DNA of 64,000 nucleotides from an uncultured Lachnospiraceae bacterium (lineage in GTDB: Bacteria > Bacillota > Clostridia > Lachnospirales > Lachnospiraceae), in contig CAKRHP010000009.1 in NCBI GenBank assembly GCA_934339135.1, forward strand, positions 1 through 64,000, written 5' to 3'. Within the stretch, counting starts at the first letter, position 1. Each line of letters begins with the position of its first letter. The notes under the pieces were generated by a model. The model was not told the origin of the DNA. It worked only from the letters and a program-made list of their open reading frames with translations, and did not search any database. Positions 8,362 through 17,864 of this stretch are shown here, piece by piece. The position numbers were made by a program, and so were the translations under genes.

Positions 8362-9939
8362 TTATAGTCCAAGCTGTCTCATAAAACTTTCAGCCTTATC
8401 AATCGCAGCTTTTGTTTCAGAATCCAGTGTTTTAATCTGAGCCTTCACCGCATCCAAATCCACTGGTTCTTCTTCCTCAAATGTATCAACATATCTCGGA
8501 ATGTTCAAGTTATATCCATTTTCGATAATCTCACTCATATCTGCTACATGAGCAAATTTATCTACGTCTACACGCTTTGCATACGCATCTACAATCTTAT
8601 CAATATGTTCCTGTTCCAAGACATTCTGATTCTTTCCAACCTTGAACTCTTTCGATGCATCAATGAACAAAATATTTCCTGAATTGCCGTTTCTCTTGCT
8701 TTTCAGCACCAGCACACACACCGGGATTCCTGTTCCATGAAACAGATTTGCAGGCAATCCGATAACTGCATCCAGACGATTCAGGTCTTTGATGATATAT
8801 TTTCGGATTGCTTCTTCTGCTCCACCACGGAACAATACACCATGTGGCAGCAATACAGCTACACGACCATCAGAATCATCCATGTGATAAATCATATGTT
8901 CTACAAAGGCAAGGTCAGCCTGTCCCTTCGGTGCCAGCTTTCCAGCTCCGCTGTATCGTGGGTCATCCTCAAATTTCTTATCTGCTGACCACTTCAAGCT
9001 ATACGGTGGATTGCAGACCTGTACAGTCAGCTTCAAATCATCACCGTATTTATCATCTTTCAGCGTATCACCTTTATAGATGTCAAAATTCTGCCAGTCT
9101 ACACCATGCATAATCATGTTCATTCTTGACAGGTTGTATGTTGTCGCATTCTGCTCCTGTCCATAGAAATGACCAACTTTATGTGTGGTCAAATGCTTCT
9201 GAACTTCCAACAGCATGGATGCAGAACCGCAGGTACAGTCACCGACGGTCTTTGCTTCTTCCAGTCCAAGGGATGCAAGTGTAGCACAAAGTCTACTCGG
9301 TCCGGCAGGTGTGAAGAACTCTCCACCTTTCTTTCCGGCATCTGAAGCAAACAGACCAATCAGAATCATATATGCTGTACCCAGTACATCAAACTGAGAA
9401 TCCTGTAAATCAAAGTCAATGTCCGAGACCTTGACCATGACACGACCAATCATATCTGTACGGTCTGCCACTGTCTCTCCAAGACGTGCATCCTGTAAAC
9501 GCATATCATTGAACAATCCATCAAATGCTTTGTTGGATTCATGACCCATTGTAGAACCTACAAGGTCATTGATTGCTTTTTCAAAATCTTCTACGCTGAA
9601 CTTATCAGCATCATTCTCAAATTTTGTAATCTTACGAATCAGGTTACGGAACAGGTTTTCCGGCTTGATGACATATCCCAGTTTGGATAAAGACCAGTCT
9701 TCTACAACAGGTCTGTAATCATCATCCGCAAATGCTTCTTCGTATGTCACACCATCATTTTCAAGGATTTCTGCCATGTACATTTCTGTACGTTCTGACA
9801 GATAACGATAGAAAATTACTCCAAGAATATAATTCTTGAACTCGCTGGCATCCATCTGTCCTCGTAATTCATTGGCAATCGCCCAGAGCTTTTGAGAAAG
9901 CTCATTTGCCTGTGCCTGATATGTATTTGTATCTGCCAT
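8362..9939 (-). CDS. hsdM: Type I DNA methyltransferase subunit HsdM
   Basis: 525 residues with the N-terminal helical HsdM domain (QKLWAIANELRGQMDASEFKNYILGVIFYRYL) and an adenine N6-methyltransferase domain. GGEFFTP lies at about 205-211, the AdoMet-binding motif I appears as DCTCGSAS at about 233-240, and the catalytic NPPY is at about 310-313, followed by a C-terminal helical region. The gene starts two bases after hsdR ends. With HsdS it methylates adenines in the bipartite target to protect host DNA, and with HsdR it forms the restricting complex. All motifs look intact. Confidence 0.97.
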   Translation of the reverse strand: MADTNTYQAQANELSQKLWAIANELRGQMDASEFKNYILGVIFYRYLSERTEMYMAEILENDGVTYEEAFADDDYRPVVEDWSLSKLGYVIKPENLFRNLIRKITKFENDADKFSVEDFEKAINDLVGSTMGHESNKAFDGLFNDMRLQDARLGETVADRTDMIGRVMVKVSDIDFDLQDSQFDVLGTAYMILIGLFASDAGKKGGEFFTPAGPSRLCATLASLGLEEAKTVGDCTCGSASMLLEVQKHLTTHKVGHFYGQEQNATTYNLSRMNMIMHGVDWQNFDIYKGDTLKDDKYGDDLKLTVQVCNPPYSLKWSADKKFEDDPRYSGAGKLAPKGQADLAFVEHMIYHMDDSDGRVAVLLPHGVLFRGGAEEAIRKYIIKDLNRLDAVIGLPANLFHGTGIPVCVLVLKSKRNGNSGNILFIDASKEFKVGKNQNVLEQEHIDKIVDAYAKRVDVDKFAHVADMSEIIENGYNLNIPRYVDTFEEEEPVDLDAVKAQIKTLDSETKAAIDKAESFMRQLGL

Positions 9940-9941
9940 AA

Positions 9942-12854
9942 TTATTCTCCCTCTGCTTTGTATTTGTTATAGGTCTCTGTTACAAATGTCTTCACTGATT
10001 TTGTCAGCTTCGTCATTTTCAGAAGACCCAGCTTATATGCTGTCAATCTCTTACGAATATCATCATCTGAAATCGTACCGTGGAATACATATTCCGTAAA
10101 CAGTTCTGATACAATCATGTAATCAATCTTGTTATCAAACGCAAATTCTTCCATGTCAGCCTTCATCTGCTCTTTCTCGAACTGAGTAAATGCTTCCATT
10201 ACATCTGCATCCTCTGGCAAATCATAGAATCTGGTCAGAATGAACTGTCTCATGACCTCTTTTTTAAGTCTTAACGATTCATTGTCAGAACGCTCAATCT
10301 CACGCAGAATCAAATCAACATCTTGCTGCTTTTCTTCCTCTGTCTTGTCGTGAGTATTCGCATTTTTCAGCAGATTCAGGATATACACGACATTGATACG
10401 GTCAGTACGGACAAGCTCAATATCGAAATCCACGTCTACTGGTACAGGTACTTTCGGATTTGGATTGTGTGTCTGGTCTTTGTAATACAGATACCAGCTC
10501 TTGAATCCTTCGTATTCATTTTCATCCATCACAACTGCAAGGTCATCCCAGTCAAACTTAGAAAATGTCTTCAAAGTGGCAAGGGTCTTTGCCATTGAAC
10601 GGAACGCAATGATAAACATACGGATTTCATCTTCTGACTTGAGCTGACCAGCTGCATCCACATCCGCTGTAATCTTTCTCAGTACAGTTTCCTGATTTAC
10701 CCACTGATTCAGATAATACTCATAATTTTCAAGCAGATATTCATTCGGGTCTCCGTCCCCGGAGAATAATGTCAGTGCATCATCCTGCCACTGCTTGATA
10801 TTTCTGTATGATACAATCTGTCCAAACTGCTTTGTCACCTTATCTACACGGTTTGTACGGCTATATGCCTGTACAAGTGAATGCCAGATAAGATTCTTGT
10901 CCAGATACAGCGTATTCAATGGTTTTGCATCGAATCCGGTCAGGAACATATTGACTACCAAGAGAATATCAACCTGCGGTAAATCCTTCTGTTTCAATCT
11001 CTTTGCAATATCTTTTCTGTATGCATCAAATGTATCAATCGTAAATGCTGTATTGTATAAAGCATTGTAATCCTGCATACAGCGGTCAAGAAGTTCCTGT
11101 GAATGTTCATCTGCACCATCATCCATATCTTCATTTGCCTGATAAGAAAAGATTGCAGCCACTTTCAGCTTCTTATCATCTGGTGCTGCATCATTCAGCT
11201 TCTTGAACTCGTCATAATACTTTCCAAGGGTCTGAATCTTATCCACTGCGAACAGTGCTGTATAAATATCCTTGCCCTGCGGATGTACGTGCTGCTCATG
11301 ATGTTCAAAGATATGCTTTGCAATGCCAGCAATACGCTCATCATCATGGTACAGAGGTTCCATGTCGATTTTATGACGCTTGCAGTATTCCGGGTCATCC
11401 AGCTGTTCCGGGTCAATACCCTTTACAGCAAGATTCCTTGCAAAGATGGTACGCTGATACTCTACTGAGAACCTAAGCACGTTACCGTCTGCAATCGCAT
11501 CTTTAATCATGTATTTATGCAAGCATGAATCCAGCTTATCTCCGGCATGGAAAATATCCGCTGTGGTACGACCATCAGCACCCTTGTTTTTCTCAAAAAT
11601 CGGCGTTCCAGTGAATCCGATATAATTTGCTCTTTCAAAATGCTTTTCAATCTGACCATGCATCTTTCCGAACTGGGAACGATGACACTCATCAATGATA
11701 AATATAACCTTCTTATCCTTGTATGCATCCATTACAGCTGCATATTTCGGATTCTTGACAGCATTTGCCATCTTCTGAATCGTTGTAACAATCATCTTTT
11801 TCTCAGATGATTTGAGCATATTGATAAGTACAGCAGTGCTGTCCGTATTGTCTACACAGTCTTTTTCAAAACTGTTATATTCATCAACGGTCTGGTCATC
11901 CAAATCTTTTCTGTCAATCAGGAATACGACCAAATCTACCATTGATTCATCACGCAAAAGCTGTGCCAGCTTGAATGATGTCAGCGTCTTTCCTGAACCT
12001 GTACAAGCAAATACATAACCATCCTGATTTACTTCCAGTACACGCTTCTTTGCAGCCTTTACAGCGTAAATCTGGTATGGTCTCATGACCATCAATACAG
12101 GCTCCGTGGTCTTAATGACCATGTATTTGTCCAGCATCTCTGTAATAACGGATTTACGGAAAAATTCACCTGTAAATGTGTTCAGGTCATTGATACGTGT
12201 ATTCTTTTCATCTGTCCAGAAGAATACAAGAGATTTCAGAATTGGATTATACTGACCATCCATCATCTCATTTTCATTACAGAAATACTTCGTCTGTACA
12301 GAATTGCTAACTACAAACAGCTGCAAATATCTGAAAACACCTTTGAAAGAAAACTTTCTATATCTATTAATCTGGTTGATTGCTTCGTTGATTTCCACGC
12401 CGGGGCGTTTCAATTCAATCTGTACAAGCGGTAAACCGTTGATGAGGACAGTCACATCATAACGATTCTTATACACTACATCGTCTTTGTGTGCCTTGTC
12501 CATTGTGACCTGATGTGTTACCTGATAGATGTTTCTATCTGTATCACCTGAGAAGAAATCTATATACACTGATTCTCCATTATCCAGCTGTAACACATAT
12601 TTATCACGAAGAATCTTTGCTGATTCATACACAGAATGATTATCTACATGAATCATAATGCGGTTAAACTCAGCATCCGAAAATGATGCATCATGTCCTT
12701 TTTCTGCCAGCTTCTTTGCATTGAACTTTGCAAGCTGTTCACGGAAATTGGCAAGCACATCATCATAGTTATCTAATTTGATGAATTTATATCCGATGCC
12801 TTCCAAGCGTTCAATGAAAATACCTTCAACTTCATATTCAAAAATATGTGCCAT
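9942..12854 (-). CDS. hsdR: Type I restriction endonuclease subunit HsdR
   Basis: 970 residues, full length for the EcoR124-like HsdR family. An N-terminal PD-(D/E)xK nuclease domain includes LVQIELKRPG near residue 150. A superfamily 2 motor follows with Walker A (ACTGSGKT) near 285, a DECH box (FIIDECHRSQFG) near 390, the TGTP motif soon after, and motif VI in the second RecA-like lobe (VQAYSRTNRV). The C-terminus is the helical domain that binds the methylase core. It is the first gene of hsdR-hsdM-DUF4145-hsdS. Upstream (12855-13017) is an AT-rich likely promoter region with an AAGGAGG ribosome site. No disabling change is seen, so the system is probably active. Confidence 0.97.
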   Translation of the reverse strand: MAHIFEYEVEGIFIERLEGIGYKFIKLDNYDDVLANFREQLAKFNAKKLAEKGHDASFSDAEFNRIMIHVDNHSVYESAKILRDKYVLQLDNGESVYIDFFSGDTDRNIYQVTHQVTMDKAHKDDVVYKNRYDVTVLINGLPLVQIELKRPGVEINEAINQINRYRKFSFKGVFRYLQLFVVSNSVQTKYFCNENEMMDGQYNPILKSLVFFWTDEKNTRINDLNTFTGEFFRKSVITEMLDKYMVIKTTEPVLMVMRPYQIYAVKAAKKRVLEVNQDGYVFACTGSGKTLTSFKLAQLLRDESMVDLVVFLIDRKDLDDQTVDEYNSFEKDCVDNTDSTAVLINMLKSSEKKMIVTTIQKMANAVKNPKYAAVMDAYKDKKVIFIIDECHRSQFGKMHGQIEKHFERANYIGFTGTPIFEKNKGADGRTTADIFHAGDKLDSCLHKYMIKDAIADGNVLRFSVEYQRTIFARNLAVKGIDPEQLDDPEYCKRHKIDMEPLYHDDERIAGIAKHIFEHHEQHVHPQGKDIYTALFAVDKIQTLGKYYDEFKKLNDAAPDDKKLKVAAIFSYQANEDMDDGADEHSQELLDRCMQDYNALYNTAFTIDTFDAYRKDIAKRLKQKDLPQVDILLVVNMFLTGFDAKPLNTLYLDKNLIWHSLVQAYSRTNRVDKVTKQFGQIVSYRNIKQWQDDALTLFSGDGDPNEYLLENYEYYLNQWVNQETVLRKITADVDAAGQLKSEDEIRMFIIAFRSMAKTLATLKTFSKFDWDDLAVVMDENEYEGFKSWYLYYKDQTHNPNPKVPVPVDVDFDIELVRTDRINVVYILNLLKNANTHDKTEEEKQQDVDLILREIERSDNESLRLKKEVMRQFILTRFYDLPEDADVMEAFTQFEKEQMKADMEEFAFDNKIDYMIVSELFTEYVFHGTISDDDIRKRLTAYKLGLLKMTKLTKSVKTFVTETYNKYKAEGE

Positions 12855-13017
12855 ACTTTTATCTTTTTCCTCCTTGTGTATGTTTAATATCCATCAACTA
12901 ATCTAAATACATACAATAAAGTTTTATATAAACAACTATCTTGTTTTGTTGTAACATATGTCTAATTCAACTCGTGATGTCCATCCCTATAACATCAATT
13001 ATTCTTTATCATAAATT

Positions 13018-13818
13018 CTAATCCTCGTTAAATAACCATCGATCAATATCAGGAAAATAATCTTCTACATCGTATATTTTAATGATATTATCAGCTGGAA
13101 TTTCAAATTCAATTCTTCCATCATATTGATGCGACACTTCATCTTTTCTTAGGTCTAAATGAATCCATTCTTCCAATATATAACGCGCTACATCCTGCTT
13201 TTGAAATTTATCCATCTTTAAATACGGAATAAAAAATTCAACAACATACGGCTTACCAAGCTTTATAATTTCTCTATATCCTACCAAATTGCCTCCATCT
13301 TTTATGCTTGTCAAAGCAAACTCCAAAAATTCCCCACCATACGTAGCTAAAAATTTATCATAATCCTTATAGTAATCAAAATCGAAAATAAAACAAATTT
13401 CATTCTTTCTACGATTTATACCATTGCACTCCCATCGATCACGTTCTTTGATAACCTTCATAACTACATCCTCTATCAAATCTTCCGAAATTTCTTGACA
13501 AAGCATATCCTCCCTGATAGATTTTATATATCTTTCATCAGAAAAAATCAATCCATCATTTACGATCTTTTTTGGTGTTCGAAGTCTTGTATTATGATAA
13601 GCAATTATGTCATGTTTTTCTAAACAGTTCATTAGTTTGTTATGAATCTTTCCAAAATCTGAATATACATCCCACATTTGGGAAGATGTATAATCACTTA
13701 AATATTGTTCCTCTATTATCTCTCTTTTTGTGTTTTCAGAAAAATCCATAATATCCGCTCGTATTTTTTGGATTTCTGATGTATATGTTTTCGGTTGAAA
13801 TATCTTAATTTGTGCCAT
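13018..13818 (-). CDS. Unknown protein with an ART-like His-x-Thr-Arg motif
   Basis: 266 residues with a good GAGG ribosome site; I do not recognise the family. The N-terminal third is helical and charged. At about residue 93 a segment AYHNTRLRTPKKIVNDGLIF resembles the His-x-Thr then Ile...Gly-Leu pattern seen at the NAD site of some ADP-ribosyltransferase-fold proteins. Later parts contain ICFIFDFDYYKDY, a YGGEFLEFA segment and a strand YVVEFFIPYL. There are no membrane segments. It lies between the hsd operon and an Mrr-like nuclease, all on the same strand, so a defence role is plausible. The ART reading is weak inference from one motif. Confidence 0.35.
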   Translation of the reverse strand: MAQIKIFQPKTYTSEIQKIRADIMDFSENTKREIIEEQYLSDYTSSQMWDVYSDFGKIHNKLMNCLEKHDIIAYHNTRLRTPKKIVNDGLIFSDERYIKSIREDMLCQEISEDLIEDVVMKVIKERDRWECNGINRRKNEICFIFDFDYYKDYDKFLATYGGEFLEFALTSIKDGGNLVGYREIIKLGKPYVVEFFIPYLKMDKFQKQDVARYILEEWIHLDLRKDEVSHQYDGRIEFEIPADNIIKIYDVEDYFPDIDRWLFNED

Positions 13819-13918
13819 GTAATTTCCTCATATCATACATATTCCACATCATTCATTTTCTACAACTTTTTAATTTGCACATTTTACCTGTACTGCCTGC
13901 AATTTTATAAATATCATT

Positions 13919-14860
13919 TTACCACCTGACAACTTTATCAGTCAAATTTGTAGAATCAACATATATTTTTCCCATTGTCTGAGCTGCCTTAATTTTATTC
14001 TCAAGCATTTCTTTTAATGTATACATTCCCTCTGTAATCGGAACCAAATCTCCTCCATCTACCAAAATAGTTCTAAGCGCCTTTCCCGTTGCCAAAGCTT
14101 GCACAGAATCAGGTGAAAAACCATTTACAGAAATAAATAGTCCTCGTCCATACATCTTTCCCTCTACCTTCGCCGCAAATTGATACAAACTGTCAGATGA
14201 ACTCCATTTGTCCTGCCATTTAGCTTCAATTATGTAATGTTCTCCATCATACTTTATAGAACCATCAATCTGTTCTCCCTCAATTTTAAATGGTTCTGTA
14301 ACTTCTATTCCTTCATTTAAAAATATTTTTTTAAGAAATTCCTCAAACAAATATCCTCTTCGCTGTACATTTATCAACATTCCATTCTGATCTTTTCCAT
14401 TAAATAAATTTAAGAAAATATCTTTTAATTCATTTATATTAATGCTGATAGCTTTTCGCTGTTTTTCCTGTTCAACATGTCTTTGTCTTTCCTGCTTTAT
14501 TTTGTAATCCCTAATTTCTTGAAGTTGTTTTAAATGACTGATATTTCTTTTTGCTTCACTTTCACTTAACTTGTTTAGCTTCTCAAAATAATAAGGATCA
14601 AAATAATTCCATTCTGTTAGCGTCCTCAACATGCACCGAAATTGTCCTATCCCTGAGTCACTTCTTTTCTCTAAATTTGCAAAAATCTTATCTACAATTT
14701 CAACTCTATGCAATACCTTATATTCTTTTTCTGGTATCAATTCTCTTGATGTACAACCAATTCTTTTCATAAAATCAACTATATCTTTTTTAGGCCAAAA
14801 TATAGACAGAATACACCCTTTCATGCAATCCATTATATCTTTAGGAAATGTAGTACCCAT
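13919..14860 (-). CDS. Mrr-like restriction endonuclease
   Basis: 313 residues. The N-terminal region of about 150 residues (FPKDIMDCMKGCILSIFWPKKDIVDF) is helical and ends in a charged coiled segment (KQLQEIRDYKIKQERQRHVEQ type). The C-terminal domain carries the Mrr_cat PD-(D/E)xK pattern: RRGYLFEEFLKKIF, an aspartate in GEQIDGSIKY and the E-x-K of HYIIEAKWQDKW, then GLFISVNGFSPDSVQAL. Such proteins act as type IV (modification-dependent) or stand-alone restriction nucleases. The large N-terminal domain may sense DNA or a trigger. It is the last island gene before rlmD and reads away from it. Confidence 0.75.
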   Translation of the reverse strand: MGTTFPKDIMDCMKGCILSIFWPKKDIVDFMKRIGCTSRELIPEKEYKVLHRVEIVDKIFANLEKRSDSGIGQFRCMLRTLTEWNYFDPYYFEKLNKLSESEAKRNISHLKQLQEIRDYKIKQERQRHVEQEKQRKAISININELKDIFLNLFNGKDQNGMLINVQRRGYLFEEFLKKIFLNEGIEVTEPFKIEGEQIDGSIKYDGEHYIIEAKWQDKWSSSDSLYQFAAKVEGKMYGRGLFISVNGFSPDSVQALATGKALRTILVDGGDLVPITEGMYTLKEMLENKIKAAQTMGKIYVDSTNLTDKVVRW

Positions 14861-14977
14861 TGAAATCTATCCCTCCCTACCTGTTCTTTTTATATGTTCA
14901 ACTTCCCATATTCCGATATTTGAAACACCCTTAACAAATAAGTATAGTATACTGATGTTAAAATTTACATTTTTAAT

Positions 14978-16552
14978 TTATTTACCTTCCCTCTCCATTA
15001 AACAAACTGTCTCACAATGCACCGTCGAACAAAATAAATCCACGCAGCTCACCCGTTTCACCCGGTACCCACTCTCCTGCAGGGCCACCAGATCCCTCGC
15101 CAAACTCGTCGGCTTACACGATATATACACAATCTCCGGCACACCATAATCTATGATCTTCTGCAGAGCCTTTGGATGGATTCCGTCCCGTGGCGGATCT
15201 AATACAATATAATCCGGTTTTTCTTCAATTTCGTCGATCACCTTGAGTACATCCCCGGCAATAAAATCACAATTTGTCAGTCCATTGAGTGCTGCATTTT
15301 CTTTGGCGGCTTCCACTGCCTCCTCCACGATCTCCACACCGATCACATGACCTGCCACAGGGGCAAGGATCTGGGCAATGGTTCCGGTACCGCTGTAAAG
15401 ATCAAAGACCGTTTTTCCGGACAGACCGCTTTTTGGTACAGAATCCTCCGATGACATTCCTGTCTCCCCACTCTGTTCGGAATCACCAAACACCTCTGCT
15501 GCCTCTCCGCTTCGTGCACCATCACCATCTGATTCCTCTGTCTCTCCGCTTCGTACACCATCACCGGACGTCTCGCCTGCTGCCCCGCTCAGCACATAAT
15601 CTCTCGCACGCTGATAAAGCACCTCTGCTCCTTTTGTATTGGTCTGAAAGAAGGAAAACGGTGTGATCCTAAACTGCAGTCCCAGCACATTTTCCATAAA
15701 CCAGTCTTTCCCGTAAATGATATGGGTCTCGTCGCTTTTTACCACGTCCCCCAGGCTGTCATTGACGATATGCAGAAAGCCCGTAATTGTCCCCTGTAGC
15801 GGAAGCTTTAACAGCATATCAGACAGATTCTGCAGATGCTGTTCCATTGCAGCGTCATCGTACTGGGATGAAGTGACCAGCGCTGCCAGGAGTTCTCCGG
15901 TCGACTCTGCACGGCGCACCAGCAGATGACGAAGGATTCCTTCATGGCTGTTTTTATGATAATATGACAGATTGTTCTCCGCACAATAATTGCGGACTCC
16001 ATCGAGAATTTTTGTGAAATCCGGATGAACGATCCGACAACCGCTCACATGAAGAATGTCATAAAAGCTTCCCTTTTTATGAAGTCCCAGAGTTAATGGG
16101 CCATCCTTGACTTCATCCCCAAAGGAGAACTCCATTTTATTGCGGTATTCCCACTGTTTCGGACTTGGCAAAATCCCATCAAAGACAAAATCTGAAATCC
16201 CGTCACATACCGGGTGCAGCAGATCCAGCACCTGATTTTTCTTTAGCTCTAACTGCTTCTCATAAGGAATCGTCTGATAACTGCAGCCACCACATGTCCC
16301 AAAATGCGGACACTCCGGCCGTGCCGTTTCTATAGAAGATTTTTCCAAAACCTCCCTCAGCATTCCCTTTGCTTTGCCTTTTCTTGCCTTTTTGATGGAT
16401 AAACGCACCTTCTGTCCCGGAATCACGCCCTTTACCTCGACACGGTGCTTTGTGATCTCTCCGTTCTCCGCTTTCTCCTCTACGATCACTGTCCCTTTAT
16501 TTGGAAAGTCTACACGCTCTACGATTCCTTCTACAATCTGTCCCTTTTTCAT
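14978..16552 (-). CDS. rlmD: 23S rRNA (uracil-5-)-methyltransferase, RlmD/RumA type
   Basis: 524 residues from the ATG at 16552, 19 bp after pheA; an in-frame start at 16585 would overlap pheA. An N-terminal TRAM domain (KGQIVEGIVERVDFPNKG) is followed by an iron-sulfur cluster motif (CPHFGTCGGC) with a later Cys in GCRIVHP. The AdoMet motif is VFDLYSGTGTIAQIL, then LDPPRDGIHPKAL and the catalytic-cysteine motif YISCKPTSLARDL. It makes m5U in 23S rRNA. Two oddities are a 53-residue insert of acidic tandem repeats just before the AdoMet motif, and an end at HCETVCLMEREGK without the C-terminal extension whose detached copy may lie at 784-1192. Confidence 0.92.
   Translation of the reverse strand: MKKGQIVEGIVERVDFPNKGTVIVEEKAENGEITKHRVEVKGVIPGQKVRLSIKKARKGKAKGMLREVLEKSSIETARPECPHFGTCGGCSYQTIPYEKQLELKKNQVLDLLHPVCDGISDFVFDGILPSPKQWEYRNKMEFSFGDEVKDGPLTLGLHKKGSFYDILHVSGCRIVHPDFTKILDGVRNYCAENNLSYYHKNSHEGILRHLLVRRAESTGELLAALVTSSQYDDAAMEQHLQNLSDMLLKLPLQGTITGFLHIVNDSLGDVVKSDETHIIYGKDWFMENVLGLQFRITPFSFFQTNTKGAEVLYQRARDYVLSGAAGETSGDGVRSGETEESDGDGARSGEAAEVFGDSEQSGETGMSSEDSVPKSGLSGKTVFDLYSGTGTIAQILAPVAGHVIGVEIVEEAVEAAKENAALNGLTNCDFIAGDVLKVIDEIEEKPDYIVLDPPRDGIHPKALQKIIDYGVPEIVYISCKPTSLARDLVALQESGYRVKRVSCVDLFCSTVHCETVCLMEREGK
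15431..15589 (-). repeat. Four degenerate 39-bp tandem repeats inside rlmD
   Basis: The encoded units are SGAAGETSGDGVR, SGETEESDGDGAR, SGEAAEVFGDSEQ and SGETGMSSEDSVPK: three of 13 residues and one of 14, each starting SG. They sit between the substrate domain (RARDYVL) and the AdoMet motif (SGKTVFDLYSG), where RlmD proteins normally have a short linker. The insert stays in frame, is acidic, and is probably a flexible loop. Confidence 0.8.
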
Positions 16553-16571
16553 CTCAACACCATTTTCCTGT

Positions 16572-17708
16572 TTATTTCGTCTCAAAGTTTCCCAGCACTT
16601 TCAAATTACTTGCACATTCATGCATGGTTGCCAGCGCATTTTCTACTGCCGACTCGTTCAGATTTCCCTCCAGATCCACAAAGAAACGATACTCCCATTT
16701 CTTTCCGTGAAGTGGTCTCGATTCGATCTTGGTAAGATTCATTTCGTTATAATAGAAGTTTGCCAGCATATTGTAGAGTGCTCCCGGCACATGTTTTACC
16801 TCAAATGCCACGCTGATCTTGTTGGCGTCCTTTAAGAACACCTTCTGATTGGAAATGATAATAAATCTGGTAAAATTCGTACTCTGGTAATTGATCCGCT
16901 CCTGCAGCACATCCAGACCAAACACCTCGGCTGCCCTGGTACTGGCGATCGCTCCATGGGTCTTCTCTTTCTCCTCGGCAACCTTTTTGGCTGCCCCCGC
17001 CGTGCTGGCATACTCGATTCCCTGGATCGCATGCTCCTCCAGAAACGGTGCGCACTGCAGCAGTCCCTGTGGATGAGAATAAACTTCCTTAATATCCTCC
17101 GTCTTTGCGCCCGGCACTCCTAAAAGAGCCTGCTCTACCTTAACCACATGCTCTGCCACAATGGTAATATCGTGTTCTACCAGCAGATCATAAATATCCG
17201 TAATGCTTCCGGTAGATGTATTTTCAATGGGTACAACACCATATTTTGCCTCACCGTTTGCTACAGTCTCGATGACATCACGAAACGTCGTCTTGTTAAA
17301 GGCTGTGATCTTGTCGCCAAAATATTCTAACATTGCCTGCTCGGAAAAGGCTCCACGCTCTCCGAAATATACCACTCTGGTGTCTTCATCCACATCCAGT
17401 GCATCCACCTGCTGAAATGGAATGGTTGCCGCTCCCGGTCCCAGTTTCTGATACTGGTATTTGCGGCTGATAGACATGATCTGACGAAAAAGATCTTCTA
17501 CAGCTGTCTCATTAAATTCCGTACTGGCATAGCTGCGCAGCGTGTCCAGCTTCTGCTGCTCCCGCTCCGGATCATAGACCTTCTTGCCGGTGCTGCGCTT
17601 GTAGGCAGCCACATCATTTGCCACCTCCATACGTTCCTCAAACAATCTGGTGATCTCTCTGTCGATCTTGTCAATTTTTTCTCTGCTCTCTTTTAAATCT
17701 ACTACCAT
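16572..17708 (-). CDS. pheA: Chorismate mutase / prephenate dehydratase (P-protein)
   Basis: 378 residues from an ATG at 17708 with GAGG ten bases upstream. Residues 1-90 are an AroQ-type chorismate mutase (ESREKIDKIDREITRLFEERM, DPEREQQKLDTL). The middle is prephenate dehydratase (VVYFGERGAFSEQAMLEYFG, IENTSTGSI, and the catalytic TxTRF-like stretch STNFTRFII). The last 80 residues are an ACT domain with GALYNMLA and ESRP, the phenylalanine-sensing motifs. The enzyme turns chorismate into phenylpyruvate and is feedback-inhibited by Phe. It is transcribed ahead of rlmD with a 19-bp gap, so the two may be co-transcribed. Confidence 0.95.
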   Translation of the reverse strand: MVVDLKESREKIDKIDREITRLFEERMEVANDVAAYKRSTGKKVYDPEREQQKLDTLRSYASTEFNETAVEDLFRQIMSISRKYQYQKLGPGAATIPFQQVDALDVDEDTRVVYFGERGAFSEQAMLEYFGDKITAFNKTTFRDVIETVANGEAKYGVVPIENTSTGSITDIYDLLVEHDITIVAEHVVKVEQALLGVPGAKTEDIKEVYSHPQGLLQCAPFLEEHAIQGIEYASTAGAAKKVAEEKEKTHGAIASTRAAEVFGLDVLQERINYQSTNFTRFIIISNQKVFLKDANKISVAFEVKHVPGALYNMLANFYYNEMNLTKIESRPLHGKKWEYRFFVDLEGNLNESAVENALATMHECASNLKVLGNFETK

Positions 17709-17765
17709 CTCTTTATCCTCATTTTCTATCTGTATTCCTGCCAAACACACGATTTACTCTGTTTT

Positions 17766-17794
17766 ATGTTACCATATCAACACTATTTCCGCAA
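17766..17794 (-). promoter_or_regulatory. Candidate promoter of pheA
   Basis: On the minus strand a TTGCGG -35 (17789-17794) and TAACAT -10 (17766-17771) are 17 bp apart, about 60 bp before the pheA start. The -10 matches only four of six consensus bases. Confidence 0.4.
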
Positions 17795-17864
17795 TGTACC
17801 CTCCTCAATAACATATAATTTATTAAAAATCCCAAAAATGAATTGTTATTATAAAAGAAACTTT

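Noticed and set aside
15431..15589. CRISPR-like array
   Set aside because: The repeats are degenerate, contiguous 39-bp coding units without spacers and remain in the rlmD frame.
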